Assembly: GCF_003710985.1 (NCBI RefSeq)
Contig: NZ_RHHT01000027.1
Location: 62,001-126,000 of the forward strand
Direction of reading: 5' to 3'
Source of the DNA: Brevibacillus panacihumi
GTDB lineage: Bacteria > Bacillota > Bacilli > Brevibacillales > Brevibacillaceae
Length of the DNA stretch: 64,000 nt
In this document: positions 42,088 to 51,147 of the stretch, piece after piece
How the letters are laid out: each line of letters opens with the position of its first letter
How positions within the stretch are numbered: position 1 is the first letter of the stretch
Position numbers and translations under genes: made by a program
The notes under the pieces: generated by a model
Seen by the model: only the letters and a program-made list of their open reading frames with translations
What the model was told of the DNA's origin: nothing
Database searches by the model: none

Positions 42088-43202
42088 AAGCGTGCATACG
42101 AATCTTGTTGTTGGTGATGGTGACCACGTGCTTATCCGGCTGTATGGACAGAATCGATCTGGAGGATACGACGATCACGCTTATGGCTGGAATTGACTTG
42201 AATGAAAAAAACGAAATTCTGTTTTATTTATCAAGCCCTGTCTTCAGTAAAGAGGCAAAGAAAAAGTCGGAGGAGTTTGGTGTGAAGGCGGATACCTTTC
42301 GAGAGGCTAGGGTCCGTCTGGACGAGGTGGTCACGGGAATTACGCTGCCAGGAAAAATTCAGGTGTATATTCTTGGAAAACGGTTTTTGAAGCATCCGGA
42401 GTGGTTCAGATACTTGGATGTGATCTATCGGGATGCGCGCCTTACGGTTAACTCACGAATGGTTGTATACGATGGAGATGTCCATGAATTATTTCATTTT
42501 AACCCGAAGGACAAGCCGCGCCTAGCTCTTCATCTGACGAAGCTCATTGATACAGCCGCCCGCAGAAACGTGACTGTCAAAACAAAAGCGCAGGATCTGC
42601 ATCGCCAAATCCTGGAGAAAGGGATTACACCCATACTCACAGAGATCAAGAAAGATAATCAGGTAGTGAAGGTGATGGGAATTGCACTATTGAGCGGAAA
42701 AGGAACCTATGTAAAACTGATTGAGCCGCCAGAATCTACTCTTCTGCTGCTGTTGCTTGATGGAAAGCAAGGGGATGTTGCGATGAGCTTTCTTCTACCG
42801 GAACATCAAGAGCGCGGCAAAATTATAAAAAGCAAGGTTAGTATCGTCATAAAAGATGTATCCAATAAAATAGAGACTTCGTATCAGGATGGCCGTTTTC
42901 ATTTTACGGTGCGCCAGAAGCTGAAAATATCGATTACAGAAAGACTGTTTCCTTTCGATATGGAGAAGGGATACAAGCAAATGGAGCGGGAGATTGAGGA
43001 AGAACTGCGCAAGTCATACGCCAAATTAATCGAAAAATGCCAGAAATCCGCCACAGATCCATTTGGTTTTGGCATGCATGCCAGGGCTTACGAATACGAG
43101 GAGTGGAAGAAGGTGAAGGATAACTGGACAAAAGAATTTACCAAAGCCTCCGTCCAGATAATCCCGGAAGTATCGATCAAGGGTAATGGCGTGGTCAAAT
43201 AA
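42084..43202 (+). CDS. GerAC-type germination lipoprotein
   Basis: 372 residues, starting at the ATG of an ATGA overlap; the longer frame upstream is antisense noise inside the B-subunit gene. Signal peptide with lipobox CLSGCMDRIDLED, the start of GerAC/GerBC proteins (W/M-D-R-x-E/D). Further family segments are KIQVYILGKRFLKH and the C-terminal DPFGFGMHARAYEYEEW. The lipoprotein subunit is needed for function of the receptor on the outer face of the spore inner membrane. It ends the operon; the downstream hairpin has its T-tract on the other strand. Confidence 0.92.
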   Translation: MKACIRILLLVMVTTCLSGCMDRIDLEDTTITLMAGIDLNEKNEILFYLSSPVFSKEAKKKSEEFGVKADTFREARVRLDEVVTGITLPGKIQVYILGKRFLKHPEWFRYLDVIYRDARLTVNSRMVVYDGDVHELFHFNPKDKPRLALHLTKLIDTAARRNVTVKTKAQDLHRQILEKGITPILTEIKKDNQVVKVMGIALLSGKGTYVKLIEPPESTLLLLLLDGKQGDVAMSFLLPEHQERGKIIKSKVSIVIKDVSNKIETSYQDGRFHFTVRQKLKISITERLFPFDMEKGYKQMEREIEEELRKSYAKLIEKCQKSATDPFGFGMHARAYEYEEWKKVKDNWTKEFTKASVQIIPEVSIKGNGVVK

Positions 43203-43203
43203 C

Positions 43204-43241
43204 AAAAAAACACCCCGGTCGGCAGTGTTGGCAACCAGGGT
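43204..43241 (-). terminator. Terminator of the mtnWXBD operon
   Basis: On the minus strand CACCCTGGTTG pairs with CGACCGGGGTG and is followed by seven T (plus 43204-43210). Confidence 0.85.
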
Positions 43242-43249
43242 GCTGTTGA

Positions 43250-43762
43250 TTAATAGATGGCTTCCCAGCCTGCAGGGGTGACGAACAGGCGAATCGCCTT
43301 GATTTTGCGGTCATCCATCAGAGTAAAGTAGTGGCGGAAGTTGGGCGGTACGGAGATCAGGTCGCCCGGCTCCAATTCTACGTCAAAGTAGCGGCCGTCA
43401 TCGCCTTTGATCGCAAAAATGCCATGGCCGTCTACGCAGAAGCGGCACTCATCATCTGTATGGTGATGCTCTGCTTTGAATTTGACGAGAAGCTCATCCA
43501 GATTGGGGTTGTTGTCGGAGAGGACGATGATGTCAGCTGTCAGATAGCCGCGACGCTTGCTGATGTCCTCGATCTCCGGTTTGAACGCGTCCAGAATCTG
43601 CTGCTTCTCTTCCTCTGTCGGGCTGTAGTTGTCGCGCAGGTTGGGAGCCAGGCGATCAACTCCCCAATGCTCATAAATAATGCCCTGGGTGCTGAGGAAG
43701 TCGTTTACTTCCGCAGCGCCTTTGATGTACTCGTTGGTATCGTGAAAACGAACTTGTGCCAT
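43250..43762 (-). CDS. mtnD: Acireductone dioxygenase
   Basis: 170 residues, cupin fold. It oxidises acireductone to 2-keto-4-methylthiobutyrate and formate (or a three-product off-pathway reaction, depending on whether Fe or Ni is bound). The metal ligands are in KFKAEHHHTDDECRFCVDGH (two His and Glu) and the later His in NFRHYFTLMD. Last gene of mtnWXBD. Confidence 0.95.
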   Translation of the reverse strand: MAQVRFHDTNEYIKGAAEVNDFLSTQGIIYEHWGVDRLAPNLRDNYSPTEEEKQQILDAFKPEIEDISKRRGYLTADIIVLSDNNPNLDELLVKFKAEHHHTDDECRFCVDGHGIFAIKGDDGRYFDVELEPGDLISVPPNFRHYFTLMDDRKIKAIRLFVTPAGWEAIY

Positions 43763-43776
43763 GCTTGAAGCCCTCC

Positions 43777-44436
43777 TTAGATTGTGGTGGTAGAAGTGGA
43801 CACGGTCGCGTGACGCAGCTGCAGCCAGCGAGCGTGGTACTCAAACAGGAATTCGAATGCTTCGAGGTGACGCTTCGCCTCGAAGTCATTGCCGCCCCAC
43901 GCATAGATGCCGTGGTTGCGGATCAGGACACCGGGGACTTCCGGCGTGATGACTTTTTCGATGGCGACTGCCAAAGTAGGAATATCTGCAAAGTTCTCGA
44001 CGATCGGGATCGTAATCCGTGCATTTTCTTCCCAGATTCCCAGGCCCTTGATCAGTTCCTGGCCCTGAATGGAGAAGGCGCGCTGACCGAAGTACAGCTC
44101 TGAGATCAGATTATTCCAGACGGTGTGCACGTGGAAGCAGGCACCGGCTTGCGCGAATTTTTTATAGACGACAGCGTGGATCAAGGTCTCGGCGGAAGGC
44201 TTCAGGGTAGTGGCATCGACCGGACGAGAGTCTTTATCGACGATGAGATAATCCTCGGGTGAAAGCTTGGTTTTGTCTTTGCCGCTTGCAGTAACGGCAA
44301 ATTGCAGGGGATCATCCGCGATCTTGATGGACAGATTGCCGCTGGTGCCAGGGAACCAGTCCCGACGGGCAAAGGTCATTTTCACGTCATCGAGACGGCG
44401 GAAGGCATCCAGGCGTTGCTCCAATGTTGCTGTCAT
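43777..44436 (-). CDS. mtnB: Methylthioribulose-1-phosphate dehydratase
   Basis: 219 residues of the class II aldolase/RhaD fold. It dehydrates methylthioribulose-1-phosphate in methionine salvage. RRDWFPGTSGNLSIKI is the substrate-binding region, and zinc-binding His are in CFHVHTVWNNLI and LIRNHGIYAWG. It lies two bases after mtnX in the operon. Confidence 0.95.
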   Translation of the reverse strand: MTATLEQRLDAFRRLDDVKMTFARRDWFPGTSGNLSIKIADDPLQFAVTASGKDKTKLSPEDYLIVDKDSRPVDATTLKPSAETLIHAVVYKKFAQAGACFHVHTVWNNLISELYFGQRAFSIQGQELIKGLGIWEENARITIPIVENFADIPTLAVAIEKVITPEVPGVLIRNHGIYAWGGNDFEAKRHLEAFEFLFEYHARWLQLRHATVSTSTTTI

Positions 44437-44438
44437 GG

Positions 44439-45113
44439 CTAAGAGACCTCCTGTTGGTGTTTCAAATCCTGTAAAATGGCAATCACCTCGTGGAAGGTGG
44501 CAAAGGTGCGATGCGGCAATTGCAGCTCCTGCGCTTTCTGCGCCAGAAGGGAGCGGGCAATCACGTAGTCGGCGATTTTGGCTCCTGCCAGGTCAGTGAT
44601 GGAATCGCCAATTACGACGCGAAAATACTGATTCGGGTCGTAGCGGCGAATGATCGTTGTCTTGCACATGCCGCAGCCGGTCGAGCAATGCTCGTCGCAG
44701 TGATGCGGCCAGGTGATCGTAATGTGATCTCCTGAAAAATCGCTTCCGTTGCAGTAGATCGGCACGCCTGTCAAATCGAACGGAGCGAGGATCGGCTCTA
44801 CGAAAAAGTCGATGCCGCCGCTGGTGATCAGAAGCTCTACGCCCTCCTCCCGGCAGAAGCGGACAAACTCGGCAAAGCCCGGACGAATCTTCGCTTCTTC
44901 AAGAATAAAATCAATGATCTCCTGTTTTTTCGAGGAGGGGACCATCTGAAACAACTGGCCGACGCCAGATTGTATCGTGATTTTTTGGGTCAGGATCTGC
45001 TCGATCAGTGTTTCGCACTCGGGTGGCGCGAATTTGCGCACGATGGAGACGATGTTGTCTTTTTCGGTGATGGTTCCGTCGAAGTCGCAAAAAAGGACTA
45101 ATTTCTTGTTCAT
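44439..45113 (-). CDS. mtnX: 2-hydroxy-3-keto-5-methylthiopentenyl-1-phosphate phosphatase
   Basis: 224 residues, HAD family. LVLFCDFDGTITEKDN carries the nucleophilic Asp and the acid/base Asp, ITSGGIDFFVEP motif II, and VVIGDSITDLAGAKIADYVI motif III. The CDEHCSTGCGMCK-like insertion with several cysteines is usual for MtnX. I use the ATG at 45113, which overlaps the mtnW stop in an ATGA; a longer frame to 45128 lies inside mtnW. Confidence 0.94.
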   Translation of the reverse strand: MNKKLVLFCDFDGTITEKDNIVSIVRKFAPPECETLIEQILTQKITIQSGVGQLFQMVPSSKKQEIIDFILEEAKIRPGFAEFVRFCREEGVELLITSGGIDFFVEPILAPFDLTGVPIYCNGSDFSGDHITITWPHHCDEHCSTGCGMCKTTIIRRYDPNQYFRVVIGDSITDLAGAKIADYVIARSLLAQKAQELQLPHRTFATFHEVIAILQDLKHQQEVS

Positions 45114-46324
45114 CGTCCGCCACCCCATTTTTCCAGGGCTATCGCCAATTCAGCGGAAACGGCCGCTGCATCCTGCAAGCTTCGGCCTGCTGTCACCGCT
45201 TCGATCGCAGCGACGAATGCCTTCGCTCCAGCAGTCGCTCCGCCAGGATGGCCGTGAATGCCGCCGCCTGCGTTGACGATCTGATCCAGTCCGAAGTCCG
45301 CGTACAACTGCGGGACGAGCCCAGGGTGAATGCCAGCGGACGGCACTGGGAATGAGCGGCGGACGCCTTCGAGCGGCTTGGTCAGATGGTCAGCCAGCTT
45401 CAGCGCTTCGTTTTTGTCCAAGGCGACGTTCCCGTACGGCGATGGGAAGAGAACCAGGTCAGCTCCCGCGATCCGCATCAGTGTACCGAGCAGAAGCGGT
45501 GTGGCGATGCCGTAATCAGGCGACGGGTAGTAAGCCCCCGCCAATGCCGGGTGAGCCATGATCGGGATGTTGATATCCGGGTCAGCCGCCAAGCGATGCA
45601 GGGCGTCGAATCCGAAAGCCAGCACGTTGAACAGCAGGCAATCAGCTCCTGCTTCAACTGCGCGTTTCGCCTTTTCGTTCAATTCATGGACAGGTCCAGT
45701 CAGATTGGCTGCGTAAAGGACCGGTTTTCCTGTCTCAGCCTCCGTCTCCAACGCGATCTGTTTGAACGCCTTGATCCGTTCCAGAAAGGGCGCGCGATCA
45801 TCGGCGAAGAAGATTTCATCGTCCTTGACCAGATCGACACCGCCTAAAGCTTGAGCGCGAAACTGGGTTTTCAGGTCTTCAAACGGAAGACCCAGGCATG
45901 ATTTGAAAATGCTCATGAGCAGCGGACGATCATGAGCCCCGAGTCGGTTGCGGAGGCCGTCGATCCCAAACTTGGGCCCTGGGAACTGTCCCAGGAGCGA
46001 CTCCGGAAAGCTGATGTCCATGAGTTTGATTTTTCCGTCCATTGAGAGTTTGCCGAAAATCCCGGTTAACAGTGAAGGGATATCCGGGGTAAAATTGCGT
46101 ACTGGATAACTGACTGTAATCAAGCCACGCTGCTCGCCGTTCTCCAGTGTTTCCAGCACTTCGGCGTGGACGGCTTCCCCGAGGTAGGGCTTCAATTCCT
46201 CTTGTTTGGCTGCTGGCAAATCTGTCCAGGAGCCTACCGTCATGCCGACGGCGATCGCCTCTGCCTTTTTATACAGATCTTTGGCTTGTGTCAAATACGT
46301 AACAAGGATGCGCTGTTCACTCAT
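45110..46324 (-). CDS. mtnW: 2,3-diketo-5-methylthiopentyl-1-phosphate enolase (RuBisCO-like)
   Basis: 404 residues, a RuBisCO-like (form IV) protein that acts as an enolase and not as a carboxylase. The barrel has GVDLVKDDEIFFADDRAPFL, corresponding to the K-D-D-E metal-site motif of RuBisCO; GIHPGLVPQLYADFGLDQIV and NAGGGIHGHPGGATAGAKAF follow. First gene of the operon, behind a SAM-I riboswitch and preceded by GAGGCTTAATTCCCGACG. Together with MtnX it replaces the fused MtnC enolase-phosphatase used by many other bacteria. Confidence 0.95.
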   Translation of the reverse strand: MSEQRILVTYLTQAKDLYKKAEAIAVGMTVGSWTDLPAAKQEELKPYLGEAVHAEVLETLENGEQRGLITVSYPVRNFTPDIPSLLTGIFGKLSMDGKIKLMDISFPESLLGQFPGPKFGIDGLRNRLGAHDRPLLMSIFKSCLGLPFEDLKTQFRAQALGGVDLVKDDEIFFADDRAPFLERIKAFKQIALETEAETGKPVLYAANLTGPVHELNEKAKRAVEAGADCLLFNVLAFGFDALHRLAADPDINIPIMAHPALAGAYYPSPDYGIATPLLLGTLMRIAGADLVLFPSPYGNVALDKNEALKLADHLTKPLEGVRRSFPVPSAGIHPGLVPQLYADFGLDQIVNAGGGIHGHPGGATAGAKAFVAAIEAVTAGRSLQDAAAVSAELAIALEKWGGGR

Positions 46325-46384
46325 CGTCGGGAATTAAGCCTCCTTTATCATTCGAGATCATCTTGCTCGCAGAAGCTTCGGAAA

Positions 46385-46590
46385 CGAAAAAAACCTCCCA
46401 GAGTGGGAGGCGCTTGTCGTCTGATGAACGTTTTTTCGTCGCCTCTCATCTCTCGGGTAAAAAGTCAAGACGGGTGCTTGACACTTATCCGTTGGAATTA
46501 GCACCGTTTCGCTCACTACAACGTGGTAGATGAGCGCCGGTTGCCGGGCATCATAGGGCCAGTCCCTCAGCCAGCTCGCGATAAGAGTTA
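46385..46590 (-). ncRNA. SAM-I riboswitch (S-box) of mtnWXBD
   Basis: On the minus strand CTTATC (plus 46580-46585), the conserved GCTGAGGGACTGGCCCTATG, GATGCCCGGCAACC, GGTGCTAATTCC and GATAAG (plus 46494-46499) form a typical S-box aptamer. It is followed by a terminator, CCTCCCACTCTGGGAGG plus a T-run (plus 46385-46410). High S-adenosylmethionine should cause termination before mtnW. Confidence 0.96.
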
Positions 46591-46627
46591 TGTTGTTGAT
46601 ACGCGTAGACGCGTATGAGATACACCC

Positions 46628-46656
46628 ATGATATGACGTTCTCAAACAGGAGTCAA
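46628..46656 (-). promoter_or_regulatory. Promoter of the mtnWXBD riboswitch transcript
   Basis: TTGACT (plus 46651-46656) and TATCAT (plus 46628-46633) with a 17-base spacer on the minus strand. Transcripts would begin near 46621, just before a small perfect hairpin (46599-46616) and the S-box. Confidence 0.75.
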
Positions 46657-46706
46657 TCTTTGTTTTTCCCGGCAGACACCCGAATGGGGGAGAGAAAAGA
46701 GATGAG

Positions 46707-46733
46707 TGAAACCTTTTTGGCTTGCCGGACGTG
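46707..46733 (+). promoter_or_regulatory. Candidate ECF-type (autoregulatory) promoter
   Basis: TGAAAC (46707-46712) followed after 17 bases by CGTG (46730-46733) resembles sigma-M/W/X-class promoters (TGAAAC, CGT-). It lies directly before an ECF sigma gene. The predicted transcript start would fall at or beside the annotated start codon, so either the mRNA is nearly leaderless or the true start lies further downstream. Confidence 0.45.
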
Positions 46734-46740
46734 GTAAGAG

Positions 46741-47274
46741 ATGAAAGGGTGTGAGAAAGTTGGGAAAGTAGGCCTGGAAGACGTGTACCGGATGCACGTA
46801 AACGACATCTACCGCTATCTTTTCCGACTGACAAGGGATGCGAGGCAGGCAGAGGATTTGACGCAGGAAACCTTTTTCCGCGCTTTTCTGTCCCTGGATG
46901 ACTACCGCGGGGAAAAGGTGCGCCCTTGGCTTTTCAAGGTAGCCTACCACGCGTTTGTCGATTGGCATCGCAAGCAGGCAAGACACCCTTTGCAGATCAT
47001 GGAGCGACTGCCGGAGAGAGCGGACCTGCAGGCGATGGACCCGGCAGAAGCCTTCGTATCACAGGAGATGTGGGAGACGGCGCACGCCTATCTGGAGCTT
47101 TTGCCTGAGCAGCAGCGACAGGTGATCCTGCTGTTTGCCATGCAGTTTCGATACGCAGAGATCGCCGAGGTATTGGGAATCAGTCTGGCAGATGTCAAGC
47201 GTTCGCTCTTTCGCGGACGACAAAAGATGCGCAAGTTGTGGAGGGATCAGGCGGATGACGAACAGGGAAGATAA
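46741..47274 (+). CDS. ECF RNA polymerase sigma factor
   Basis: 177 residues. Region 2 is in VYRMHVNDIYRYLFRLTRD with QAEDLTQETFFRAFLSLDDY; region 4 in LELLPEQQRQVILLFAMQFR with YAEIAEVLGISLADVKRSLF. It directs RNA polymerase to an envelope-stress-type regulon. The ATG at 46741 has only a weak site (GGTAAGAG); the protein core that aligns with SigM/SigX-like factors starts at about residue 11, so the real start may be an internal codon. It overlaps an anti-sigma gene by 20 bases and lies between the two methionine-salvage operons. Confidence 0.88.
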   Translation: MKGCEKVGKVGLEDVYRMHVNDIYRYLFRLTRDARQAEDLTQETFFRAFLSLDDYRGEKVRPWLFKVAYHAFVDWHRKQARHPLQIMERLPERADLQAMDPAEAFVSQEMWETAHAYLELLPEQQRQVILLFAMQFRYAEIAEVLGISLADVKRSLFRGRQKMRKLWRDQADDEQGR

Positions 47275-48445
47275 CGACAAAGAAGCACGGCTGCTCGCCT
47301 ATCTGCGCGGCGAGTTGACGGAAGAGGAGAAGAAACGGCTACAAGAAGAACTGGCTGACGATGAGGAATATGCGCAGAAGCTTGAGCGACTTTTGCTCGG
47401 AGAGGAAAACGAGGAGAAATCGTCCGAACCGATTGGACTGCCCGAGGAAAAACAGCGCAAAATCCTGCGTCGCGGAAAATGGCGGATGCGTTTTGGCAAC
47501 TCGGCGTTTACGTTGGGGATCGCGTTTGCAGCAGGAGTTTTGATTTTTTTCATCAATGGTTGGTTTGGCAGACTGATGTATGATGACCTGTTTCGGGTGA
47601 CGAGAAGCATGGTGAATTTCACCCAACCGGGGATCACTGCCGGAAGCAGCGGCTCGCAGATCGGCCTTTTGTACGGAAATATCCAGATGGAGCTGCGCGA
47701 ACAGGTGGGAAAAGAGAAACAGAACGCAGGCAGGATGGAGAGCACCAATCTTTTGTGGCTGATCCATGCAGAGCCCAAGTGGCCCAACGGAATCCGCGAT
47801 GTCAAATTGTTCTTTCGCTACCCGCATGAAGCAGCGACATCAGAAGAGACGAAATTCCGGCGGGACCCAGCGTGGAAAGCAATGGAAAAGCTGCCGGAGG
47901 GAACGGTCTCACAATTGGCAATCTCCTTCGATCGGCTTCTGACCTATCAGGAGTATCAGCAACTGATCTTGAGCCATCTGCCTGAATACGAGCAGGAGAC
48001 GGTCTGGTTCGCGGTAGATACGGGGGAAGAGATCAAACAGGCAGATAAGGACGAGGAGAGAGGCGACATTTTGCTGTCAGCAGGGGAGGTCTGGGGCTTT
48101 TCCGAGCGCAGCTTGGATTATGGAGGGGCGCCAATTCAGGTCAACGGTGAGGGAGATCGACGGGCAGCAGCCTACGTATCCGAGATGAAGTATTTAGCCG
48201 AGCAGGAGCGGATGAGCAAGGCGGTCGGCAGAGGCCTGATGTGGACCAATGATCCGAAAATCCAAGATCGCTATCAATACCTGCAGAAAAACGGTGTCCG
48301 CATCTATGGAGCCGTCGTCACAGGACCGACCAAGGAATTACTCAAGCTTCGGGAAGAGCCTTCGATCACCGCCGCCTTTTTGGGCAAGGTGGACTGGTGG
48401 AACTGGGAACGCCCCTCCGCGTCCGGCTCTCAGAACAGCTGGTGA
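47255..48445 (+). CDS. Anti-sigma factor, membrane-bound
   Basis: 396 residues. ATG at 47255 follows GGAGGGATCAGGCGG and overlaps the sigma gene. The acidic helical N-terminus (EARLLAYLRGELTEEEKKRL) is cytoplasmic and fits a sigma-binding segment; one membrane helix (FTLGIAFAAGVLIFFI) separates it from a ~290-residue outer domain resembling the Sigma_reg_N/Sigma_reg_C proteins of bacilli, with VSQLAISFDRLLTYQEYQQL. It should hold the ECF factor inactive until an envelope signal releases it. Confidence 0.8.
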   Translation: MTNREDNDKEARLLAYLRGELTEEEKKRLQEELADDEEYAQKLERLLLGEENEEKSSEPIGLPEEKQRKILRRGKWRMRFGNSAFTLGIAFAAGVLIFFINGWFGRLMYDDLFRVTRSMVNFTQPGITAGSSGSQIGLLYGNIQMELREQVGKEKQNAGRMESTNLLWLIHAEPKWPNGIRDVKLFFRYPHEAATSEETKFRRDPAWKAMEKLPEGTVSQLAISFDRLLTYQEYQQLILSHLPEYEQETVWFAVDTGEEIKQADKDEERGDILLSAGEVWGFSERSLDYGGAPIQVNGEGDRRAAAYVSEMKYLAEQERMSKAVGRGLMWTNDPKIQDRYQYLQKNGVRIYGAVVTGPTKELLKLREEPSITAAFLGKVDWWNWERPSASGSQNSW

Positions 48446-48467
48446 CAATGACGGAGCAAAAAGGGAG

Positions 48468-48496
48468 TTGACAGCTTCCACAACGGGTTGTATGAT
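48468..48496 (+). promoter_or_regulatory. Promoter of the mtnKA riboswitch transcript
   Basis: Perfect TTGACA (48468-48473) and TATGAT (48491-48496) with a 17-base spacer, about 30 bases before the S-box. Confidence 0.85.
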
Positions 48497-48528
48497 TCAA
48501 ACTAATCAAAACTGCATACGTTGGATAC

Positions 48529-48737
48529 CTTATCCAGAGAAGGTGGAGGGACTGGCCCGATGATACCCGGCAACCGACATGACGCGACTCAGCCGCATAC
48601 CGCGACTGAAGCATGCGACGTGCACGGTGCTAATTCCTGCAGAAACAAAAGTGGTCTGGAAGATAAGGGGGAGACGGGCACGTTTACCTGATGCGTGTAC
48701 GATGACAACCTCTTTTCTTCGAGAAAAGAGGTTTTTT
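48529..48737 (+). ncRNA. SAM-I riboswitch (S-box) of mtnKA
   Basis: CTTATC (48529-48534), GGTGGAGGGACTGGCCCGAT, ACCCGGCAACC, GGTGCTAATTCC and GATAAG (48662-48667) make the aptamer. AACCTCTTTTC-TTC-GAGAAAAGAGGTT followed by T (48707-48737) is the terminator. It should shut off mtnK and mtnA at high S-adenosylmethionine, in step with the second S-box at 46385-46590. Confidence 0.96.
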
Positions 48738-48786
48738 ATTTCTTTGGAATAGATCAAAAAAGAACTAGAGGGGAGAATGGCAGACA

Positions 48787-50016
48787 ATGGCATATCGCGC
48801 GCTGACAGAGCAAGAAGCAGTACAGTATGTAAAGGAATTGCCCGGGCTGTTTTCAGAAGGGGCCGAACTGTCCAGTCGGGAAATCGGCGACGGGAATCTG
48901 AATCTGGTGTTTGATATTCGCGAGGTAGAAACAGGAAAAAGCGTCATCGTGAAGCAGGCGCTGCCGTATGCTCGTGTGGTAGGCGAGTCGTGGCCCTTGA
49001 CGCTGGATCGTGCCCGCATCGAAAGCGAGGCCCTGCAAATCCAGTACAAACGAGTGCCGGAGCTGGTGCCGCAGGTGTACCATTTTGATCAAGAGCTTGC
49101 GTTGACCGTGATGGAGAACGTCGGAGACCACATCATCATGCGCAAAGGCTTGATCGAGGGCAACCGCTATCCGCTGTTCGCAAAGCAGATCGGCAAGTTT
49201 CTCGCGCACACCCTTTTCTATACCTCTGATCTCGGATCTCATCCGTATGAGAAAAAAGCACTTGTCGGAAGATTCATCAATCCAGAATTATGCAAAATTA
49301 CTGAAGATCTCGTTTTCACAGACCCTTATGAAAATGCGCCGACCAACAACTTCAATCCGCTGATTCAGCGGGAAGTGGAAGCGATCTGGCAGAACAAGCC
49401 GCTGAAGCTGGAAATCGCCAAGCTGAAATACGATTTTCTGACGCGCGCAGAAGCCTTGCTTCATGGAGATCTGCATACAGGAAGCATCTTCGTGACGAAG
49501 ACCAGCCTGAAAGTGATCGATCCCGAATTCGCCTATTATGGACCGCTTGGCTTTGACATCGGTGCGGTGATCGCCAATCTGCTGCTCAACTACGCAGGAC
49601 AGCACGGATTGCAAGCAGACCCAGGAGAACGGGCATCGTATCGCGAATACCTGTTGGAGACGGTAGAGGATGTGTGGAACGAATTCGTTTCGCAGTTTGT
49701 TCAGCTTTGGCACAAGCAAGCCAAGGAGCGCAGCGCTCATGTAGAAGGCTTGTGGGAGAGCTATGTAAACCGACTGATCCAGGACACGGCCGGATATGCA
49801 GGCTGCAAAATTCTGCGTCGCGTCATTGGGCTTGCGGGAGTGGCTGATCTGAACGAGATCGCCGATGAGCAGACGCGTGCAGAAGCGGAACGTCTGGCTC
49901 TCGCAATCGGGGAAGCGTTGATTTTGCAGCGCACCGAGATAGGCGAGTCGACCGATATTACTGATCTGGTCCGTTCCGTTACCGCGAAATTTTACCAGGA
50001 GGCAGCAACCGTATGA
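48787..50016 (+). CDS. mtnK: 5-methylthioribose kinase
   Basis: 409 residues. It phosphorylates methylthioribose, the entry step of methionine salvage after nucleosidase action. [20 protein letters not shown] is the nucleotide loop, [15 protein letters not shown] the catalytic loop with Asp, and [20 protein letters not shown] the metal-binding segment of this aminoglycoside-phosphotransferase-like fold. It overlaps mtnA by four bases. Confidence 0.96.
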   Translation: MAYRALTEQEAVQYVKELPGLFSEGAELSSREIGDGNLNLVFDIREVETGKSVIVKQALPYARVVGESWPLTLDRARIESEALQIQYKRVPELVPQVYHFDQELALTVMENVGDHIIMRKGLIEGNRYPLFAKQIGKFLAHTLFYTSDLGSHPYEKKALVGRFINPELCKITEDLVFTDPYENAPTNNFNPLIQREVEAIWQNKPLKLEIAKLKYDFLTRAEALLHGDLHTGSIFVTKTSLKVIDPEFAYYGPLGFDIGAVIANLLLNYAGQHGLQADPGERASYREYLLETVEDVWNEFVSQFVQLWHKQAKERSAHVEGLWESYVNRLIQDTAGYAGCKILRRVIGLAGVADLNEIADEQTRAEAERLALAIGEALILQRTEIGESTDITDLVRSVTAKFYQEAATV

Positions 50017-51053
50017 CAACAAGTACACAACTTACCCCGGTAAAGTGGGAGAGTGACGCGCTGGTCTTGCTCGACCAGACGAAATTGCCAGTAGAAACGA
50101 TCTATTTGACATTGACCACTGCAGAAGAGGTATGGGCGGCGATCCGCCACCTGCAGGTAAGGGGAGCCCCGGCGATTGGCATGGCGGCAGCTTACGGCTT
50201 GTATCTCGGCGTTCGCAATAGCCAGGCAGCGACAGCGGAAGCCTTTATCGCTGAGGTGAACCAAAAGGCCGAGTATTTGGGCAGTTCCCGTCCTACAGCC
50301 GTAAACCTGTTCTGGGCATTGGATCGGATCAAGGCGCGCGTGCAGCGCGATGCAGATAAAGCTGTGGCCCAGCTCAAGGCAGCGGTGTTGGATGAAGCAT
50401 TGGCGATTCAAAAAGAGGATGCGGAGGTTTGCCGCACGATCGGGGAGAATCTGCTTACCTTGCTGGAAGACGGAATGGGTGTTCTGACGCACTGTAATCC
50501 CGGCGCACTTGCGACAGCAGCTTACGGTACAGCGACAGCGCCGTTTTACCTGGCGAAGGAGCGTGGCTGGAACCTGAAGGTATTCGCCGATGAGACACGT
50601 CCGGTTCTGCAGGGAGCGCGTCTGACCGCGTATGAGCTGCAGCAGGCTGGCATCGATGTCACGCTGATCTGCGACAACATGGCGGCAATGGTCATGTCCC
50701 AGGGCAAGGTCCAGGCGGTCATCGTCGGTACCGACCGCGTGGCGGCCAACGGGGATGTAGCCAACAAAATCGGCACATACGGCGTAGCCGTTTTGGCGAA
50801 AGCCCACGGCATTCCGTTCTACGTGGCCGCACCTCTTTCTTCTATTGATTTGGAGACGGCGACAGGGGCACAGATTCCGATCGAGGAGCGCCCTGGCGAA
50901 GAAATTACGCACGGTCTGGGCAAGCAGGTAGCGCCGGATGACATCAAGGTGTACAATCCCGCATTCGATGTCACCCCTGCAGCCTATATCACGGCGATCG
51001 TGACGGAGACAGGGATTTTCAAACCGGAAGAGATTGCGAAAAGCAAGGCCTAG
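50013..51053 (+). CDS. mtnA: Methylthioribose-1-phosphate isomerase
   Basis: 346 residues, eIF2B-alpha-like fold. It converts methylthioribose-1-phosphate to methylthioribulose-1-phosphate. [36 protein letters not shown] with the conserved Cys, and [20 protein letters not shown] with the catalytic Asp are all present. It starts in an ATGA overlap with mtnK. With mtnWXBD this window lacks only the final aminotransferase (mtnE) and the MTA/SAH nucleosidase. Confidence 0.96.
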   Translation: MTTSTQLTPVKWESDALVLLDQTKLPVETIYLTLTTAEEVWAAIRHLQVRGAPAIGMAAAYGLYLGVRNSQAATAEAFIAEVNQKAEYLGSSRPTAVNLFWALDRIKARVQRDADKAVAQLKAAVLDEALAIQKEDAEVCRTIGENLLTLLEDGMGVLTHCNPGALATAAYGTATAPFYLAKERGWNLKVFADETRPVLQGARLTAYELQQAGIDVTLICDNMAAMVMSQGKVQAVIVGTDRVAANGDVANKIGTYGVAVLAKAHGIPFYVAAPLSSIDLETATGAQIPIEERPGEEITHGLGKQVAPDDIKVYNPAFDVTPAAYITAIVTETGIFKPEEIAKSKA

Positions 51054-51058
51054 CACAT

Positions 51059-51095
51059 AAAGCGTCCACTGCATTCTGCGGCTGGACGCTTTTCT
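51059..51095 (+). terminator. Terminator of mtnKA
   Basis: AAAGCGTCCA (51059-51068) pairs with TGGACGCTTT (51083-51092), followed by TTCTCC. Confidence 0.82.
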
Positions 51096-51147
51096 CCATT
51101 TTTTGGTCAACTCCTGTTATGATAGTAGAAAAGGAAGTGGGATCCAG

